From Mycobacterium ostraviense (GTDB lineage Bacteria; Actinomycetota; Actinomycetes; Mycobacteriales; Mycobacteriaceae): 64,000 bases of DNA. The number at the start of each line of letters is the position of its first letter. The first letter of the stretch is position 1. Shown here one piece after another: positions 38,213 to 47,687 of this stretch. The notes beneath the pieces are model-generated. The model worked only from the letters and a program-made list of their open reading frames with translations. It made no database searches and was not told the origin of the DNA. The stretch lies in the NCBI RefSeq assembly GCF_002705925.1, contig NZ_NKRE01000001.1, positions 3,130,862 to 3,194,861 on the forward strand, in the 5' to 3' direction. The position numbers were made by a program, and so were the translations under genes.

Positions 38213-39473
38213 GGGTTTTTACATGTTGATGCCGTATCTGGCGGCCTACCTCGCCGGCCCACTCGGGCTGGCGGGGTGGGCTGTCGGGCTGGTCCTGGGT
38301 GTCCGCAACTTCTCCCAGCAGGGCATGTTCGTCGTGGGCGGCACTCTCGCCGATCGGATCGGTTACAAGCCGTTGATCGTGGCCGGCTGCCTGCTACGCA
38401 CCGGGGGTTTCGCCTTACTCGTCGTGGCTCACTCCTTACCGGTCGTGCTGATCGCGTCCGCGGCTACCGGTTTCGCCGGCGCGTTGTTCAACCCTGCGGT
38501 ACGCGCCTACCTAGCCGCCGATTCCGGTGATCGCCGTGTCGAAGCATTCGCGGTGTTCAACATCTTCTATCAGACCGGCATTCTGCTGGGCCCGCTGGTC
38601 GGGGTCATCCTGGTGGCCGCGGACTTCCGCATCACCGCGGCAGCCGCGGCGGCCATCTTTGCGGTGCTGACGGTGGCGCAGTTGCTGGCGCTGCCGCAGC
38701 ATAGCGCCGTTCCGTCATCGGAGAAAACATCGATAATCGATGACTGGCGAGTCGTCATCGCCAACCGGTCTTTCCTGCTGTTCGCCGTGGCGATGATCGG
38801 CTCCTACGTGTTGTCTTTTCAGGTCTACCTCGCTCTCCCACTCCAGGCGTCGATCGTGACGAAGCGTTTTGAAACACCTTTAGTGGCAGGAATTTTTGTC
38901 GTTTCGGGTCTGGTCGCGGTCGCCGGGCAGCTGCGCATCACCCGCTGGTTCGCCGCACGGTGGGGCCCCGGGCGCAGCCTGGCCATCGGCCTGGCCATGA
39001 TGGCGGCCTCGTTCTTGCCGCTGGTCGTCATTCCCGACGGCTCTCGGTTAGGGATTCTTGCGGCTGCCGGCGCGCTGCTGGTGTCAGCAGCCATGCTCGC
39101 GGTCGGCTCGGCCGCGGTCTTCCCGTTCGAGATGGACACGGTCATGGCGCTGGCCGGAGGACGCCTTGCGGCCACCCATTACGGGTTCTACAACACCATC
39201 GTCGGGGTAGGAATCCTTGTGGGCAACCTGGCCACTGGCTGGGCGATGGGCGCGGCACGGCAGCTGGGAGTCGGCGAACTCATCTGGGCAGGACTATTCG
39301 TTGTCGGTATTGTCGCCGCTCTGGCCTTACACTTCCTCGACCGCAACCATCACCTACAGCCCAAACGCGCCGCGGAAGAATGTACGACCGGATCGACCGG
39401 CGCTGGACGATTCCCCGCGGCTGAACCGGATAATCTTAGGCGTGACGCGGGGCCGGCGCGGTGCGGGAAGTAG
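38136..39473 (+). CDS. MFS transporter (Rv0849 homologue)
   Basis: 445-aa protein with about twelve membrane helices and the MFS loop G-G-T-L-A-D-R-I-G-Y-K between helices 2 and 3. It is translationally coupled to cysK2 copy 2. The M. tuberculosis homologue Rv0849 is an MFS protein with reported effects on beta-lactam efflux. In this setting, export of a sulfur compound or copper-linked metabolite is as likely. The last 50 residues after the final helix are hydrophilic. Confidence 0.88.
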   Translation: MALLAQFRSFDRPSRMLMINQFGINMGFYMLMPYLAAYLAGPLGLAGWAVGLVLGVRNFSQQGMFVVGGTLADRIGYKPLIVAGCLLRTGGFALLVVAHSLPVVLIASAATGFAGALFNPAVRAYLAADSGDRRVEAFAVFNIFYQTGILLGPLVGVILVAADFRITAAAAAAIFAVLTVAQLLALPQHSAVPSSEKTSIIDDWRVVIANRSFLLFAVAMIGSYVLSFQVYLALPLQASIVTKRFETPLVAGIFVVSGLVAVAGQLRITRWFAARWGPGRSLAIGLAMMAASFLPLVVIPDGSRLGILAAAGALLVSAAMLAVGSAAVFPFEMDTVMALAGGRLAATHYGFYNTIVGVGILVGNLATGWAMGAARQLGVGELIWAGLFVVGIVAALALHFLDRNHHLQPKRAAEECTTGSTGAGRFPAAEPDNLRRDAGPARCGK

Positions 39474-39558
39474 CGATTTGGGCGGCAGGTTGGCCTGAGG
39501 ATGGTGCAGCATTTTAGCCACGGAGTGCCGGTGAACGGAGTGACCGCGCCCGGACGAA

Positions 39559-39573
39559 CACCCTATGTCGGTA
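39559..39573 (+). promoter_or_regulatory. Degenerate RicR-type box before mmcO
   Basis: CACCCtatgtCGGTA keeps the spacing of TACCC-N5-GGGTA with one mismatch in each arm. It lies about 50 bp upstream of mmcO, a RicR target in M. tuberculosis, and next to GGTATGTACCGG, itself a partial palindrome. It is weaker than the other boxes. Confidence 0.45.
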
Positions 39574-39625
39574 TGTACCGGCCATTTGACTACCCGGCGA
39601 GGAGAACAACAGCGATGAGACCAGC

Positions 39626-41128
39626 GTGAATGACGGTCGGCTGAGCCGCAGGGCATTTCTCACCGGTTCGGTGGCCGGAGGTGTCGGGTTGGCGCTGGCG
39701 GCGTGCGGGCGGTCGACAGTGCCCGCGCCCAATCTCGAGCAGGCTGTTGCTGCGGCGGAGAAGGCTCGCCCGCACACCGGACGCAGTGTTGCCGCGGTGG
39801 TGACAGCGCAACCGGCGGCTATTGATCTCGGCGGCCCGATTGCGCGGACGTTGGCCTACGGCGATGGGCTGCCGGGCCCGCTGATTCGCGCTAACGTCGG
39901 CGATGAGCTGGCGATTACGGTCAAAAACCGGCTGAGCGGTCCGACCTCGGTGCATTGGCATGGCATCGCGATCCGCAACGACATGGACGGTGTCTTTCCG
40001 GCCACGGCGAATATCGCGGCCGGCGGCGACTTCACCTACCGGTTCTCGTCGCCTTACCCTGGCACCTACTGGGCTCACCCACACGGTGACCTGGAAACCG
40101 ACTATGGGCTTTATCTGCCGTTGATCATCGATGATCCCGCTGAGCCGGGGCGCTACGACGCCGAATGGATCGTTGTCTTCGATGACTGGACCGATGGGAT
40201 CGGCAGAAGTCCCCAACAGATCTATGACGAGCTGAAGGGGACCCACATGCCCGCTCATGGGTCCGGGTCGGCGGAGATGCCCGCCATGACAGGTGTCGGT
40301 AGCAGCGCTTTGCTCGGTGGGGATGCCGGCGATGTCGACTACCCCTATTACCTGGTTAACGGCCGCATTCCGGCGGTGCCGACCACCTTCGACGCCAAAC
40401 CCGGCCAGCGTATCCGTATCCGTTTGATCAACGTCGGCGCCGACACCGCTTTCCGGGTGGCCCTGGCGGGCCATGTCATGACGGTCACCCACACCGACGG
40501 GTATCCGGTGGTGCCCACCGACGTCGATGCCCTGCTGCTGGGCATGGCCGAACGCTACGACGTCATCGTCACCGCAGGCGACGGCGTCTTTCCGCTGGTC
40601 GCTGTACCCGAAGGCAAAAAAGCCCAACCGGGGCGGGCCCTGCTGATCACTGCGGCCGGCGCCGCGCCCGACGCCTCCTTTGAACCAGCGGAACTCAACG
40701 GCCGAGTCGGCACCGTCGACATGTTCAGCGCTACACCGGCCGCCAGTCTAGGGTCGTCCCAATCGGATGTGAACCTGGCTTTGGAGCTGACCGGTTCGAT
40801 GATGAACTACGACTGGGCCATCAACGGCAAGCCCTACCCCGACAGCCCGCCGGTGACGGTCAAACAGGGACAGCGCGCCACCCTGGCGTTCACCAACTCC
40901 ACGACGATGTACCACCCGATGCACCTGCACGGCCACACCTTCCAGGTGATCAAACCCGACGGCAGCCTGGGCGCCCGCAAAGACACCATCAACGTGGTGC
41001 CCAACCAGAAACTCAACGCCCTGCTGATCGCCGACAATCCCGGGGCCTGGATGATCCACTGCCACAACACCTACCACCAAGAGGCCGGCATGATGACCAG
41101 CCTCAACTACACCGCCTACACCACCTGA
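39626..41128 (+). CDS. mmcO: Multicopper oxidase MmcO
   Basis: 500-aa exported copper enzyme that protects against copper by oxidising Cu(I). The N-terminus has a Tat-type motif (S-R-R-A-F-L-T) and a lipobox with Cys27 (L-A-L-A-A-C-G), so it is a lipoprotein. The copper ligands are all visible: H-W-H at residues 110-112, H-P-H at 151-153, H-P-M-H-L-H-G-H near 432, and H-C-H-N-T-Y-H-Q-E-A-G-M near 477. The GTG start follows a weak ribosome site. In M. tuberculosis mmcO (Rv0846c) is divergent from lpqS (Rv0847); here it is in tandem, downstream of the MFS gene. Confidence 0.93.
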   Translation: MNDGRLSRRAFLTGSVAGGVGLALAACGRSTVPAPNLEQAVAAAEKARPHTGRSVAAVVTAQPAAIDLGGPIARTLAYGDGLPGPLIRANVGDELAITVKNRLSGPTSVHWHGIAIRNDMDGVFPATANIAAGGDFTYRFSSPYPGTYWAHPHGDLETDYGLYLPLIIDDPAEPGRYDAEWIVVFDDWTDGIGRSPQQIYDELKGTHMPAHGSGSAEMPAMTGVGSSALLGGDAGDVDYPYYLVNGRIPAVPTTFDAKPGQRIRIRLINVGADTAFRVALAGHVMTVTHTDGYPVVPTDVDALLLGMAERYDVIVTAGDGVFPLVAVPEGKKAQPGRALLITAAGAAPDASFEPAELNGRVGTVDMFSATPAASLGSSQSDVNLALELTGSMMNYDWAINGKPYPDSPPVTVKQGQRATLAFTNSTTMYHPMHLHGHTFQVIKPDGSLGARKDTINVVPNQKLNALLIADNPGAWMIHCHNTYHQEAGMMTSLNYTAYTT

Positions 41129-41239
41129 CTGCTCGCACCCCACGGGCCACGGGTTGACGGCTGACAACTGGCGGTAACCCGGCTGTTGGGTATTCAGGTC
41201 GCCATCACAGAGTCAACGTGTGCGGTTCGGGTGGACCGT

Positions 41240-42085
41240 TCAGACCCAGTACGGCACCCGCGCGCGATACTGTCGCATGGCAAGCGCCGCCAGCATCCAG
41301 CCGACGGCGGTCAGCACCACCACCACCACCCAGTGCCGCAACTCCTGATGCGCGCCCAGCAGCGGGGCCCGCACGATGTCGAGGTAGTGCAGCAGCGGGT
41401 TGAGTTCGACGATGCGCGACCACCGCCCGGCGCCCTGCTGGCGCAGGGTGTCGTCGTTCCAGATGATCGGGGTCATGAAGAACAGCAGCTGCACCACCGA
41501 GAACAGCAGCGGGGCGATGTCGCGGTAGCGGGTGGCCAGGATGCCGAAACACAGTGACACCCATACGCAATTGAGCACGATCAGTCCCAGTGCCGGAATC
41601 ACCGACAGATCCGCCCACGACCACGGCTTAGGGAAGATGATCGCCACCACCAGATAGATCACGATGTTGTGCGCGAACAAGATCATCTGCCGCCACACCA
41701 GCCGATAGACGTGCACGCTCAACGGTGTCGGCAATTGCTTGATCAGGCCCTCGTTGGAGACAAAGACATCGGCGCCGTCCAGGATGGCGGCGTTGATCAG
41801 GTTCCAGATGATCAGCCCGAGCGTGACGTAGGGCAGATGCTCCGACAGCTCGAGGTGAAACAGCTTGGAATATAACCCGCCCATCGCCACCGCGGTGGTT
41901 CCGGTGGCGATGGTAATCCAAAACGGGCCCAGCACCGAACGGCGGTAACGCTGCTTGATGTCCTGCCAGCCCAGGTGCAGCCACAGTTCGTGACGGCGGA
42001 ACCCGTCGACCAGATCGGCCCGGGCGCGGGCAAGTGTGCGCGACTGGGCTGTGAAACTCGCTTGAGCGTCGATGAACGTCATCAC
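41240..42085 (-). CDS. rfbD: ABC transporter permease for galactan export (Wzm, RfbD)
   Basis: 281-aa ABC-2 type permease with six membrane helices and the family segment R-R-S-V-L-G-P-F-W-I-T-I. It is the membrane half of Wzm/Wzt, which moves the lipid-linked galactan precursor across the plasma membrane; RfbE is the ATPase half. The GTG at 42085 overlaps the glfT1 stop (GTGA), and an ATG follows at once at 42082. Last gene of the rfbE-glfT1-rfbD set here; the 25-kb accessory block begins after it. Confidence 0.93.
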   Translation of the reverse strand: MMTFIDAQASFTAQSRTLARARADLVDGFRRHELWLHLGWQDIKQRYRRSVLGPFWITIATGTTAVAMGGLYSKLFHLELSEHLPYVTLGLIIWNLINAAILDGADVFVSNEGLIKQLPTPLSVHVYRLVWRQMILFAHNIVIYLVVAIIFPKPWSWADLSVIPALGLIVLNCVWVSLCFGILATRYRDIAPLLFSVVQLLFFMTPIIWNDDTLRQQGAGRWSRIVELNPLLHYLDIVRAPLLGAHQELRHWVVVVVLTAVGWMLAALAMRQYRARVPYWV

Positions 42086-42993
42086 GACCCTCCCAGATCA
42101 GGCCGCCCGAACCTTTCGCGACGGCCCAAGCGGCGCAGGCCAATCCATTCCACCAGGCCTTTGGGGTCGCGTCGGGTCACCAGGAAGAACCAGCCGAACC
42201 GCAGCCACTCCTGCGGCAGGAGCTTACGCAGACCCGGCTGCGACAACACGTAGCCGCGGTTGCGGTAGGTGAAGAACCGCTTGCCGGGGTCGTCGGGGTA
42301 TTGGGTGTGCATGCGGCCGCCCAGGATCGGCTTGAACTCGTCGGACCCGCACGGGTGCAGGTACGCCGCGTCCAGGCAGGTGCCGAACGGCAGCCCGGAC
42401 CGAACCAGCCGGCGGTGCATCTCCACCTCGTCGCCGCGGATGAACAGCCGCAGGTCGGGTACACCGATCGCCTCGCACGTGGCGGCCCGAAACAGTGCCC
42501 CGTTGAACAGCGACGCGATCCCGGGCAGCAGTTCCTGCCCTTCCTGGGTCCGTAATTCGCTGGTGCGCCTTCGCCATACCAGACCGCGCCGCAGCGGAAA
42601 CGCCAGGCGCTGCGGGTCGTTCATGTTGCACACCATCGGCGACACCTCGGCTAGGCCGTATTTCTCGGCGCATGCCAGCAGCGTCTCGAGCACGCCGGTG
42701 TCCTGCGGATGTCCGTCGTCGTCGGCCAGCCACACCCAATCGGCGCCCAGCGCCAGCGCGTGCAACATGCCGAGTGCGAAACCGCCTGCGCCGCCAAGGT
42801 TTCGGCGCGAACCCAGGTACGTGGTGGGGATCGGTTGGGCCGCAACCACATCGCGGACCCGGTCGTCGGCGTCGTTGTCGACGACGATCAGGTGGTCCGG
42901 TGCTCGGGTCTGGTTGCTCAGCACATCCAGCGACGTGACGAGTTCGTCGAGGCGCCGGTGGGTGACCACGACGGCAACGACAAATTCACTCAT
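42082..42993 (-). CDS. glfT1: Galactofuranosyltransferase GlfT1
   Basis: 303-aa GT-A (GT2) enzyme that adds the first two galactofuranose residues to the decaprenyl-PP-GlcNAc-Rha primer on the inner face of the membrane. Motifs are V-V-V-T-H-R-R-L at the N-terminus, I-V-V-D-N-D-A-D-D, the metal site W-L-A-D-D-D-G-H-P, and R-G-D-E-V-E-M-H in the acceptor part. It overlaps rfbE by 8 bp and rfbD by 4 bp, so the three are made together. Confidence 0.95.
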   Translation of the reverse strand: MSEFVVAVVVTHRRLDELVTSLDVLSNQTRAPDHLIVVDNDADDRVRDVVAAQPIPTTYLGSRRNLGGAGGFALGMLHALALGADWVWLADDDGHPQDTGVLETLLACAEKYGLAEVSPMVCNMNDPQRLAFPLRRGLVWRRRTSELRTQEGQELLPGIASLFNGALFRAATCEAIGVPDLRLFIRGDEVEMHRRLVRSGLPFGTCLDAAYLHPCGSDEFKPILGGRMHTQYPDDPGKRFFTYRNRGYVLSQPGLRKLLPQEWLRFGWFFLVTRRDPKGLVEWIGLRRLGRRERFGRPDLGGS

Positions 42994-43813
42994 CGCCGGA
43001 CGCTTGTTGCGCCATGCCCGTGTTGCGGGTCTCGTTCAGCACGTCGTGCACATGCCGGGCCGCGTCGGCACCCTCGTAGGCGCGCACCACGTCTTCGATA
43101 CCGCCGGTCAGTTTGATGACGCCGTGGTCGATCCAGATCGCGGTCTTGCACAGGCGGGCCAGAAATTCGTTGGAATGGCTTGCGAACACCAGGATTCCGG
43201 AACGGTCGACCAGACTCTGCAGCCGCGACTGGGCTTTCTTGAGGAATTCGGCGTCCACCGCGCCGATGCCTTCGTCCAGCAGCAGGATCTCCGGGTCGAT
43301 GCTGGTCACCACGCCCATCGCCAGCCGCACCCGCATGCCGGTGGAATAGGTGCGCAGCGGCATCGACAGATACTCACCCAACTCGGTGAACTCGGCGATC
43401 TCGTCCACCTTGGCCTGCATCTGCTTTCGGGTCTGTCCCAGGAACAAGCCGCGGATGATGATGTTTTCGTAGCCGGAGATCTCGGGGTCCATGCCGATGC
43501 CCAGATCGAATACCGGCGCTACCCGGCCGCTGACCTTGGCCCAGCCGCGCGTCGGTTCGTAAATGCCTGAAAGTAGGCGCAGCAGAGTCGACTTCCCGGC
43601 TCCGTTGTGGCCGACGAGGCCCACCCGGTCGCCGAGTTCGAGCGACATGGTGATGTCTCGCAACGCCTCGATGACGATTACGTTGGAGCTGTTGCGGCCG
43701 ATCGCACCGCCGGCCTTACCCAGAAAGGCCTTCTTCAGGGAACGCGATTTGGCGTCGAAGATGGGAAACTCCACCCACGCATCGCGCGTCTCGATGTGCG
43801 GACCTTTGGACAC
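42986..43813 (-). CDS. rfbE: ABC transporter ATPase for galactan export (Wzt, RfbE)
   Basis: 275-aa ATPase with Walker A G-H-N-G-A-G-K-S-T, the signature region Y-S-T-G-M-R-V-R-L-A and Walker B I-L-L-L-D-E. Partner of RfbD in moving the galactan precursor. It lacks a C-terminal glycan-binding domain, as in other mycobacterial Wzt proteins. It lies 3 bp after bpa. Confidence 0.94.
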   Translation of the reverse strand: MSKGPHIETRDAWVEFPIFDAKSRSLKKAFLGKAGGAIGRNSSNVIVIEALRDITMSLELGDRVGLVGHNGAGKSTLLRLLSGIYEPTRGWAKVSGRVAPVFDLGIGMDPEISGYENIIIRGLFLGQTRKQMQAKVDEIAEFTELGEYLSMPLRTYSTGMRVRLAMGVVTSIDPEILLLDEGIGAVDAEFLKKAQSRLQSLVDRSGILVFASHSNEFLARLCKTAIWIDHGVIKLTGGIEDVVRAYEGADAARHVHDVLNETRNTGMAQQASGDE

Positions 43814-43816
43814 GGT

Positions 43817-44341
43817 CTACAGGTACTGTCCGGTGCCGTGCCCGTGGCCCTTGGCGATGCCGGGGGGCAGCGCGCCCTGGCGCATCTGCTCCAGCTGCGC
43901 GCGAGCGGCCATCTGCTGGGCGAACAGCGCGGTCTGGATGCCGTGGAACAGCCCTTCCAACCAGCCGACCAGCTGTGCCTGCGCGATCCGCAATTCGGCG
44001 TCCGAGGGCGCGGTGTCCTCGCTGAACGGCAGCGTCAGCCGGTCGAGTTCCTCGCGCAGTTCCGGCGCCAGGCCGTCTTCGAGCTCGCGGATGCTGGTGG
44101 CGTGGATATCGCGGAGCCGGGTGCGGCTGGCTTCGTCCAGCGGCGCGGCCCGGACCTCTTCGAGCAGTTGCTTGATCATAGTGCCGATTCGCATCACCTT
44201 GGCGGGCTGTTCGACGAGGTCGGTCAGCGAACGCTCGTCGGAGTCGTCTTCGGCTATCGCCATGAACCGCGGTTCGCCACCGATGATCTCGACGCCCTCG
44301 ACATCTTGGTCGTCGTTGCCGGTAGTCAATCCAGTCACCAT
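43817..44341 (-). CDS. bpa: Bacterial proteasome activator Bpa/PafE
   Basis: 174-aa protein homologous to Rv3780. It is an ATP-independent ring-forming activator that docks on the 20S proteasome and feeds it unfolded substrates such as HspR. The end G-H-G-H-G-T-G-Q-Y-L carries the G-Q-Y-L docking tail that opens the proteasome gate, and the middle is the expected four-helix bundle. It sits between Rv3779 (15 bp) and rfbE (3 bp) in what looks like one transcript with the galactan genes, although its job is unrelated. Confidence 0.94.
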   Translation of the reverse strand: MVTGLTTGNDDQDVEGVEIIGGEPRFMAIAEDDSDERSLTDLVEQPAKVMRIGTMIKQLLEEVRAAPLDEASRTRLRDIHATSIRELEDGLAPELREELDRLTLPFSEDTAPSDAELRIAQAQLVGWLEGLFHGIQTALFAQQMAARAQLEQMRQGALPPGIAKGHGHGTGQYL

Positions 44342-44356
44342 CCTCTTACGCGTCGA

Positions 44357-46354
44357 CTAGGAGTGCGTTGTCAAGGCCTGCCCGCGCCACTCGTAAATCC
44401 GGGCTCCGCCGTTGTCGTAAATCTTCTTCCACGACGGCGATTTCTCCAGAGAGACTAGTCCGTCGGGAACGGCGAACCCCCTGACCGTCGGGCTGCTGGT
44501 CAGGATGTAGCGGATATTGAGCGTCTTGATGGAATCCAGTACCCGCGGATCGGCATCGCCATTGCGGGCGTAGGCCCAGAAGATGAACCGGTGGTAGCCC
44601 GGGCCTTGCTGCACCGGGTAGTCGTAGTGGGTCCATAGCGGATGCAGGTCGGCCACGGCATACATCCACGCGGTGCCGTCGGTGTTGGCATTGCCGATCA
44701 GGGTGTCGCGTGCGCCGGGCAGGGTCGCCAGGTAGGCCATGGCGTCGAGGTCGCGTTGGTCGATTATCACCGAGTCGTATTTGTCGCCGAACAGGAAGCG
44801 GTGCCGCGGAAAGTAATGCCAGGTACTGGCCAGGCAGATCGTTATCAGCAGCGCGGCGGTGACCGAGGTCCACAACGGTTGCGGCAGTGTCTTGAAGCGC
44901 TGGGTCAGCCGTTTCGCTCCGGCCACCGCCAGGATGACGAGCGTGAACAAGGCGACGCCGGCCATCAGCATCAGCAGCAGCGCGGTGGCCGCCGCGATCC
45001 GGCGCGGGTCGTTGTAGAAGAATTCGCCGAGCCCGCCGACCACCGCTTCGATCGGGCCGCCCAGCGGGGTGCCGGCATTGACGTTCATCACGATCAGCAG
45101 CAACCACACCGCCAGCGGCCACCAGATCTTCTTGACCAGCAGCAGGAACCCGCCGATGGCGGCTAGCGCAATCAGGGCGTACTGGACGGGGAAGTCGTTG
45201 AGGTGGCGGGAGTGCTGGAAAACGGCGTCGAAGATGCCGCGCTTGGTACTCAGATAGGTGAGGAAGGAGTGTCCGGCGATGATGTCTTCCTGCTGTTGGA
45301 CGCTGAGGAATTGCGGCAGCATGATCAGCGCGGAAATCACCGCCACGCCGGCCAGCGTCAGCAGATCGGCCAGCCGGCCGCGGACCGGACGCCACAGCGC
45401 ATCGAGGAGCCACCAGGCCGACACCAACAGCACGACGACGATGCCGCCGCTGATGTGCGCCGACAACACGCCCACGAACGCCAGCACGGCCACCGGGATC
45501 CGGTCGCGGTGGCGCAACGTCGAGGTGATCAGCGCCATGGTGGGTACCGCGACCCCGTAGGCCGCGAGGTTGGGCATCGCGGCGGTGTCGAACTCGACAT
45601 AGGGCACCGCGGTGAAGGACGCCGACAATGCCGCCGCGGTGGCTGCCGCCCCGGCGGTCAGCCACTCCGCGGAGGCCGAGGTGGCCGGCCACTCGGCCAA
45701 CCGTGAGCGCAGCACCCGCCAGGTCAGCACGGCCGCGCTCACCGGAAACAGCCAGATGGCTGCGGCCAGCGAGTTCAGTGTGTAGCCGGTAGTGGCTGCG
45801 GCGCCGGTGAGTTGGCAGAACACCGCGGCCAGCGCGTGGAACACCGACGGGTAGTAGAGCAGCGCGTGGGTTTCGACGTTGCGAAGCTCGCCCATGTGGG
45901 TGGGTGACGCCTGGCCGGTGTCGAGGATGAAGCGCACGGTGTTGGCGTGCCACACCGCATCCCAGGTGCTGGGGATGGACTGCCAGTGCGGGATCCCGCG
46001 ATAGGCCGCCCAGCCGATGAACAGCACTCCCAACAGCACTCCGGCCGCGACCGTCAGCGCCGGACCGCGCCCGACCGCTCGCGCCTCGGCGTCCCGGTCT
46101 CGAAAGCGGCCGAGCAACAGCTGAAGGCCGGTGACCACCGCGGCCACGACGGCCAAGGCCAGCAATGCCGTCCAGCCGTTCCACGGGATCCCCAGCGCGC
46201 CGTAGGGCAGGATCGCCAGGGCGATGACGCCGTACGTCAGCGGCGGGCCCACCGCGATAGCGGTGGGCCAGTTCAGCTGAGCGATGCGTGCGACGATTGC
46301 CCCGGGCGCGATCAGCAATACCAATGCGATCAGCGTTCCGAACCACAAGCTCAC
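44357..46354 (-). CDS. GT-C glycosyltransferase-like membrane protein (Rv3779 homologue)
   Basis: 665-aa integral membrane protein with about twelve helices and a soluble C-terminal domain (D-G-L-V-S-L-E-K-S-P-S-W-K-K-I-Y, Y-E-W-R-G). The M. tuberculosis homologue has been linked to transfer of galactosamine onto the arabinan of arabinogalactan. The frame is open to 46438, but the GTG at 46354 (S-L-W-F-G-T-L-I-A-L follows) gives the family length of about 666 and drops a non-homologous Pro/Ser-rich extension. It starts 120 bp from the divergent class V aminotransferase-like gene. Confidence 0.88.
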   Translation of the reverse strand: MSLWFGTLIALVLLIAPGAIVARIAQLNWPTAIAVGPPLTYGVIALAILPYGALGIPWNGWTALLALAVVAAVVTGLQLLLGRFRDRDAEARAVGRGPALTVAAGVLLGVLFIGWAAYRGIPHWQSIPSTWDAVWHANTVRFILDTGQASPTHMGELRNVETHALLYYPSVFHALAAVFCQLTGAAATTGYTLNSLAAAIWLFPVSAAVLTWRVLRSRLAEWPATSASAEWLTAGAAATAAALSASFTAVPYVEFDTAAMPNLAAYGVAVPTMALITSTLRHRDRIPVAVLAFVGVLSAHISGGIVVVLLVSAWWLLDALWRPVRGRLADLLTLAGVAVISALIMLPQFLSVQQQEDIIAGHSFLTYLSTKRGIFDAVFQHSRHLNDFPVQYALIALAAIGGFLLLVKKIWWPLAVWLLLIVMNVNAGTPLGGPIEAVVGGLGEFFYNDPRRIAAATALLLMLMAGVALFTLVILAVAGAKRLTQRFKTLPQPLWTSVTAALLITICLASTWHYFPRHRFLFGDKYDSVIIDQRDLDAMAYLATLPGARDTLIGNANTDGTAWMYAVADLHPLWTHYDYPVQQGPGYHRFIFWAYARNGDADPRVLDSIKTLNIRYILTSSPTVRGFAVPDGLVSLEKSPSWKKIYDNGGARIYEWRGQALTTHS

Positions 46355-46473
46355 TGGACTAGTATGGCTGCCCGGGTGTCCTGGCTCGGGAAGCCGTGAC
46401 GGCTGGAACGTCGATGGGGCTCCCACGACCGTCACCAATTTGCAGATATAACGAGAGCATTAGGGTGGCTGGC

Positions 46474-47670
46474 ATGCCATATGACGTCGCCCGGGTGCGG
46501 GGGCTGCACCCGTCGCTGGGTGACGGATGGGTGCACTTCGACGCGCCGGCCGGCATGTTGATTCCCGATTCCGTCGCCACCACCGTGTCGACGGCATTTC
46601 GCAGGTCTGCCGCCAGCACGGCGGGCTCGCACCCCTCGGCAAGGCGCAGCGCCGCCGTGCTGGATGCGGCGCGTGAGGCGGTCGCCGATCTGGTCAACGG
46701 TGATCCGGCCGGCGTGGTGCTGGGCGCCGATCGCGCGGTGCTGTTGTCGTCGTTGGCCGAGGCGTCGTCCTCGCGTGCCGGCTTGGGCTACGAGGTGATC
46801 GTCAGCCGCCTCGACGACGAGGCCAATATCGCGCCGTGGCTGCGGGCGGCACACCGCTACGGTGCCAAGGTGAAGTGGGCCGAGGTCGACATCGAGAGCG
46901 GTGAGCTGCCGACGTGGCAGTGGGAGAGCCTGATCAGCAAGTCGACCCGGCTGGTCGCGGTCACGTCGGCGTCGGGCACTTTGGGGGCGGTCACCGACCT
47001 GCGTGCGATGACCAAGCTGGTCCACGACGTCGGTGGTCTGGTGGTGGTCGACCATTCCGCTGCCGCCCCGTACCGGCTGATCGACATCAAGGAAACCGAG
47101 GCCGACGTGGTGGCGGTGAACGCCGTCGGCTGGGGCGGGCCGCCGGTCGGGGCGATGGTTTTCCGCGAGCCGGCGCTGATGAACACCTTCGCCTCGGTGT
47201 CGACGAACCCGTATGCCACCGGTCCGGCGCGGCTGGAGATCGGCGGGCACCAGTTCGGTCTGCTGGCCGGTGTGGTCGCCAGCATCGAGTACCTCGCCTC
47301 CTTGGACGAGTCGGCTCGCGGGACTCGCCGCGAACGCCTGTCGGTGTCGATGCATTCCGCGTCGGCGTACCTGAACCGGATCTTCGACTACCTGATGGTG
47401 TCGCTGCGGTCACTGCCGTTGGTCATCCTGATCGGCCGCCCGGAAGCGCGGATACCGGTGCTGAGCTTCGCATTTCAAGACGTGCCGGCCGATCGGGTGG
47501 TACAACGCCTGGCCGACAACGGCATTCTGGCGATCGCGAATGCCAACTCCCGTGCGCTGGACGTGCTGGGCGCGAATGATGTGGGCGGCGCCGTGACCGT
47601 CGGGCTGGCCCACTACTCGACGACGGCCGAAGTGGACCAGCTGGTCCGCGCGCTGGCTTCGTTGGGTTAA
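46474..47670 (+). CDS. Class V aminotransferase-like protein (Rv3778c homologue)
   Basis: 398-aa protein of the NifS/IscS-like class V aminotransferase family ([24 protein letters not shown]). Where a class V enzyme has S-x-H-K with the PLP-binding lysine, this protein reads [12 protein letters not shown], with Trp at about residue 218. The M. tuberculosis protein lacks the lysine at the same place, as I recall it. It may therefore not be a normal PLP enzyme. Start ATG at 46474, preceded by AGGGTGG. Confidence 0.85.
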   Translation: MPYDVARVRGLHPSLGDGWVHFDAPAGMLIPDSVATTVSTAFRRSAASTAGSHPSARRSAAVLDAAREAVADLVNGDPAGVVLGADRAVLLSSLAEASSSRAGLGYEVIVSRLDDEANIAPWLRAAHRYGAKVKWAEVDIESGELPTWQWESLISKSTRLVAVTSASGTLGAVTDLRAMTKLVHDVGGLVVVDHSAAAPYRLIDIKETEADVVAVNAVGWGGPPVGAMVFREPALMNTFASVSTNPYATGPARLEIGGHQFGLLAGVVASIEYLASLDESARGTRRERLSVSMHSASAYLNRIFDYLMVSLRSLPLVILIGRPEARIPVLSFAFQDVPADRVVQRLADNGILAIANANSRALDVLGANDVGGAVTVGLAHYSTTAEVDQLVRALASLG

Positions 47671-47687
47671 GAGTCGGGCTGATCGCT

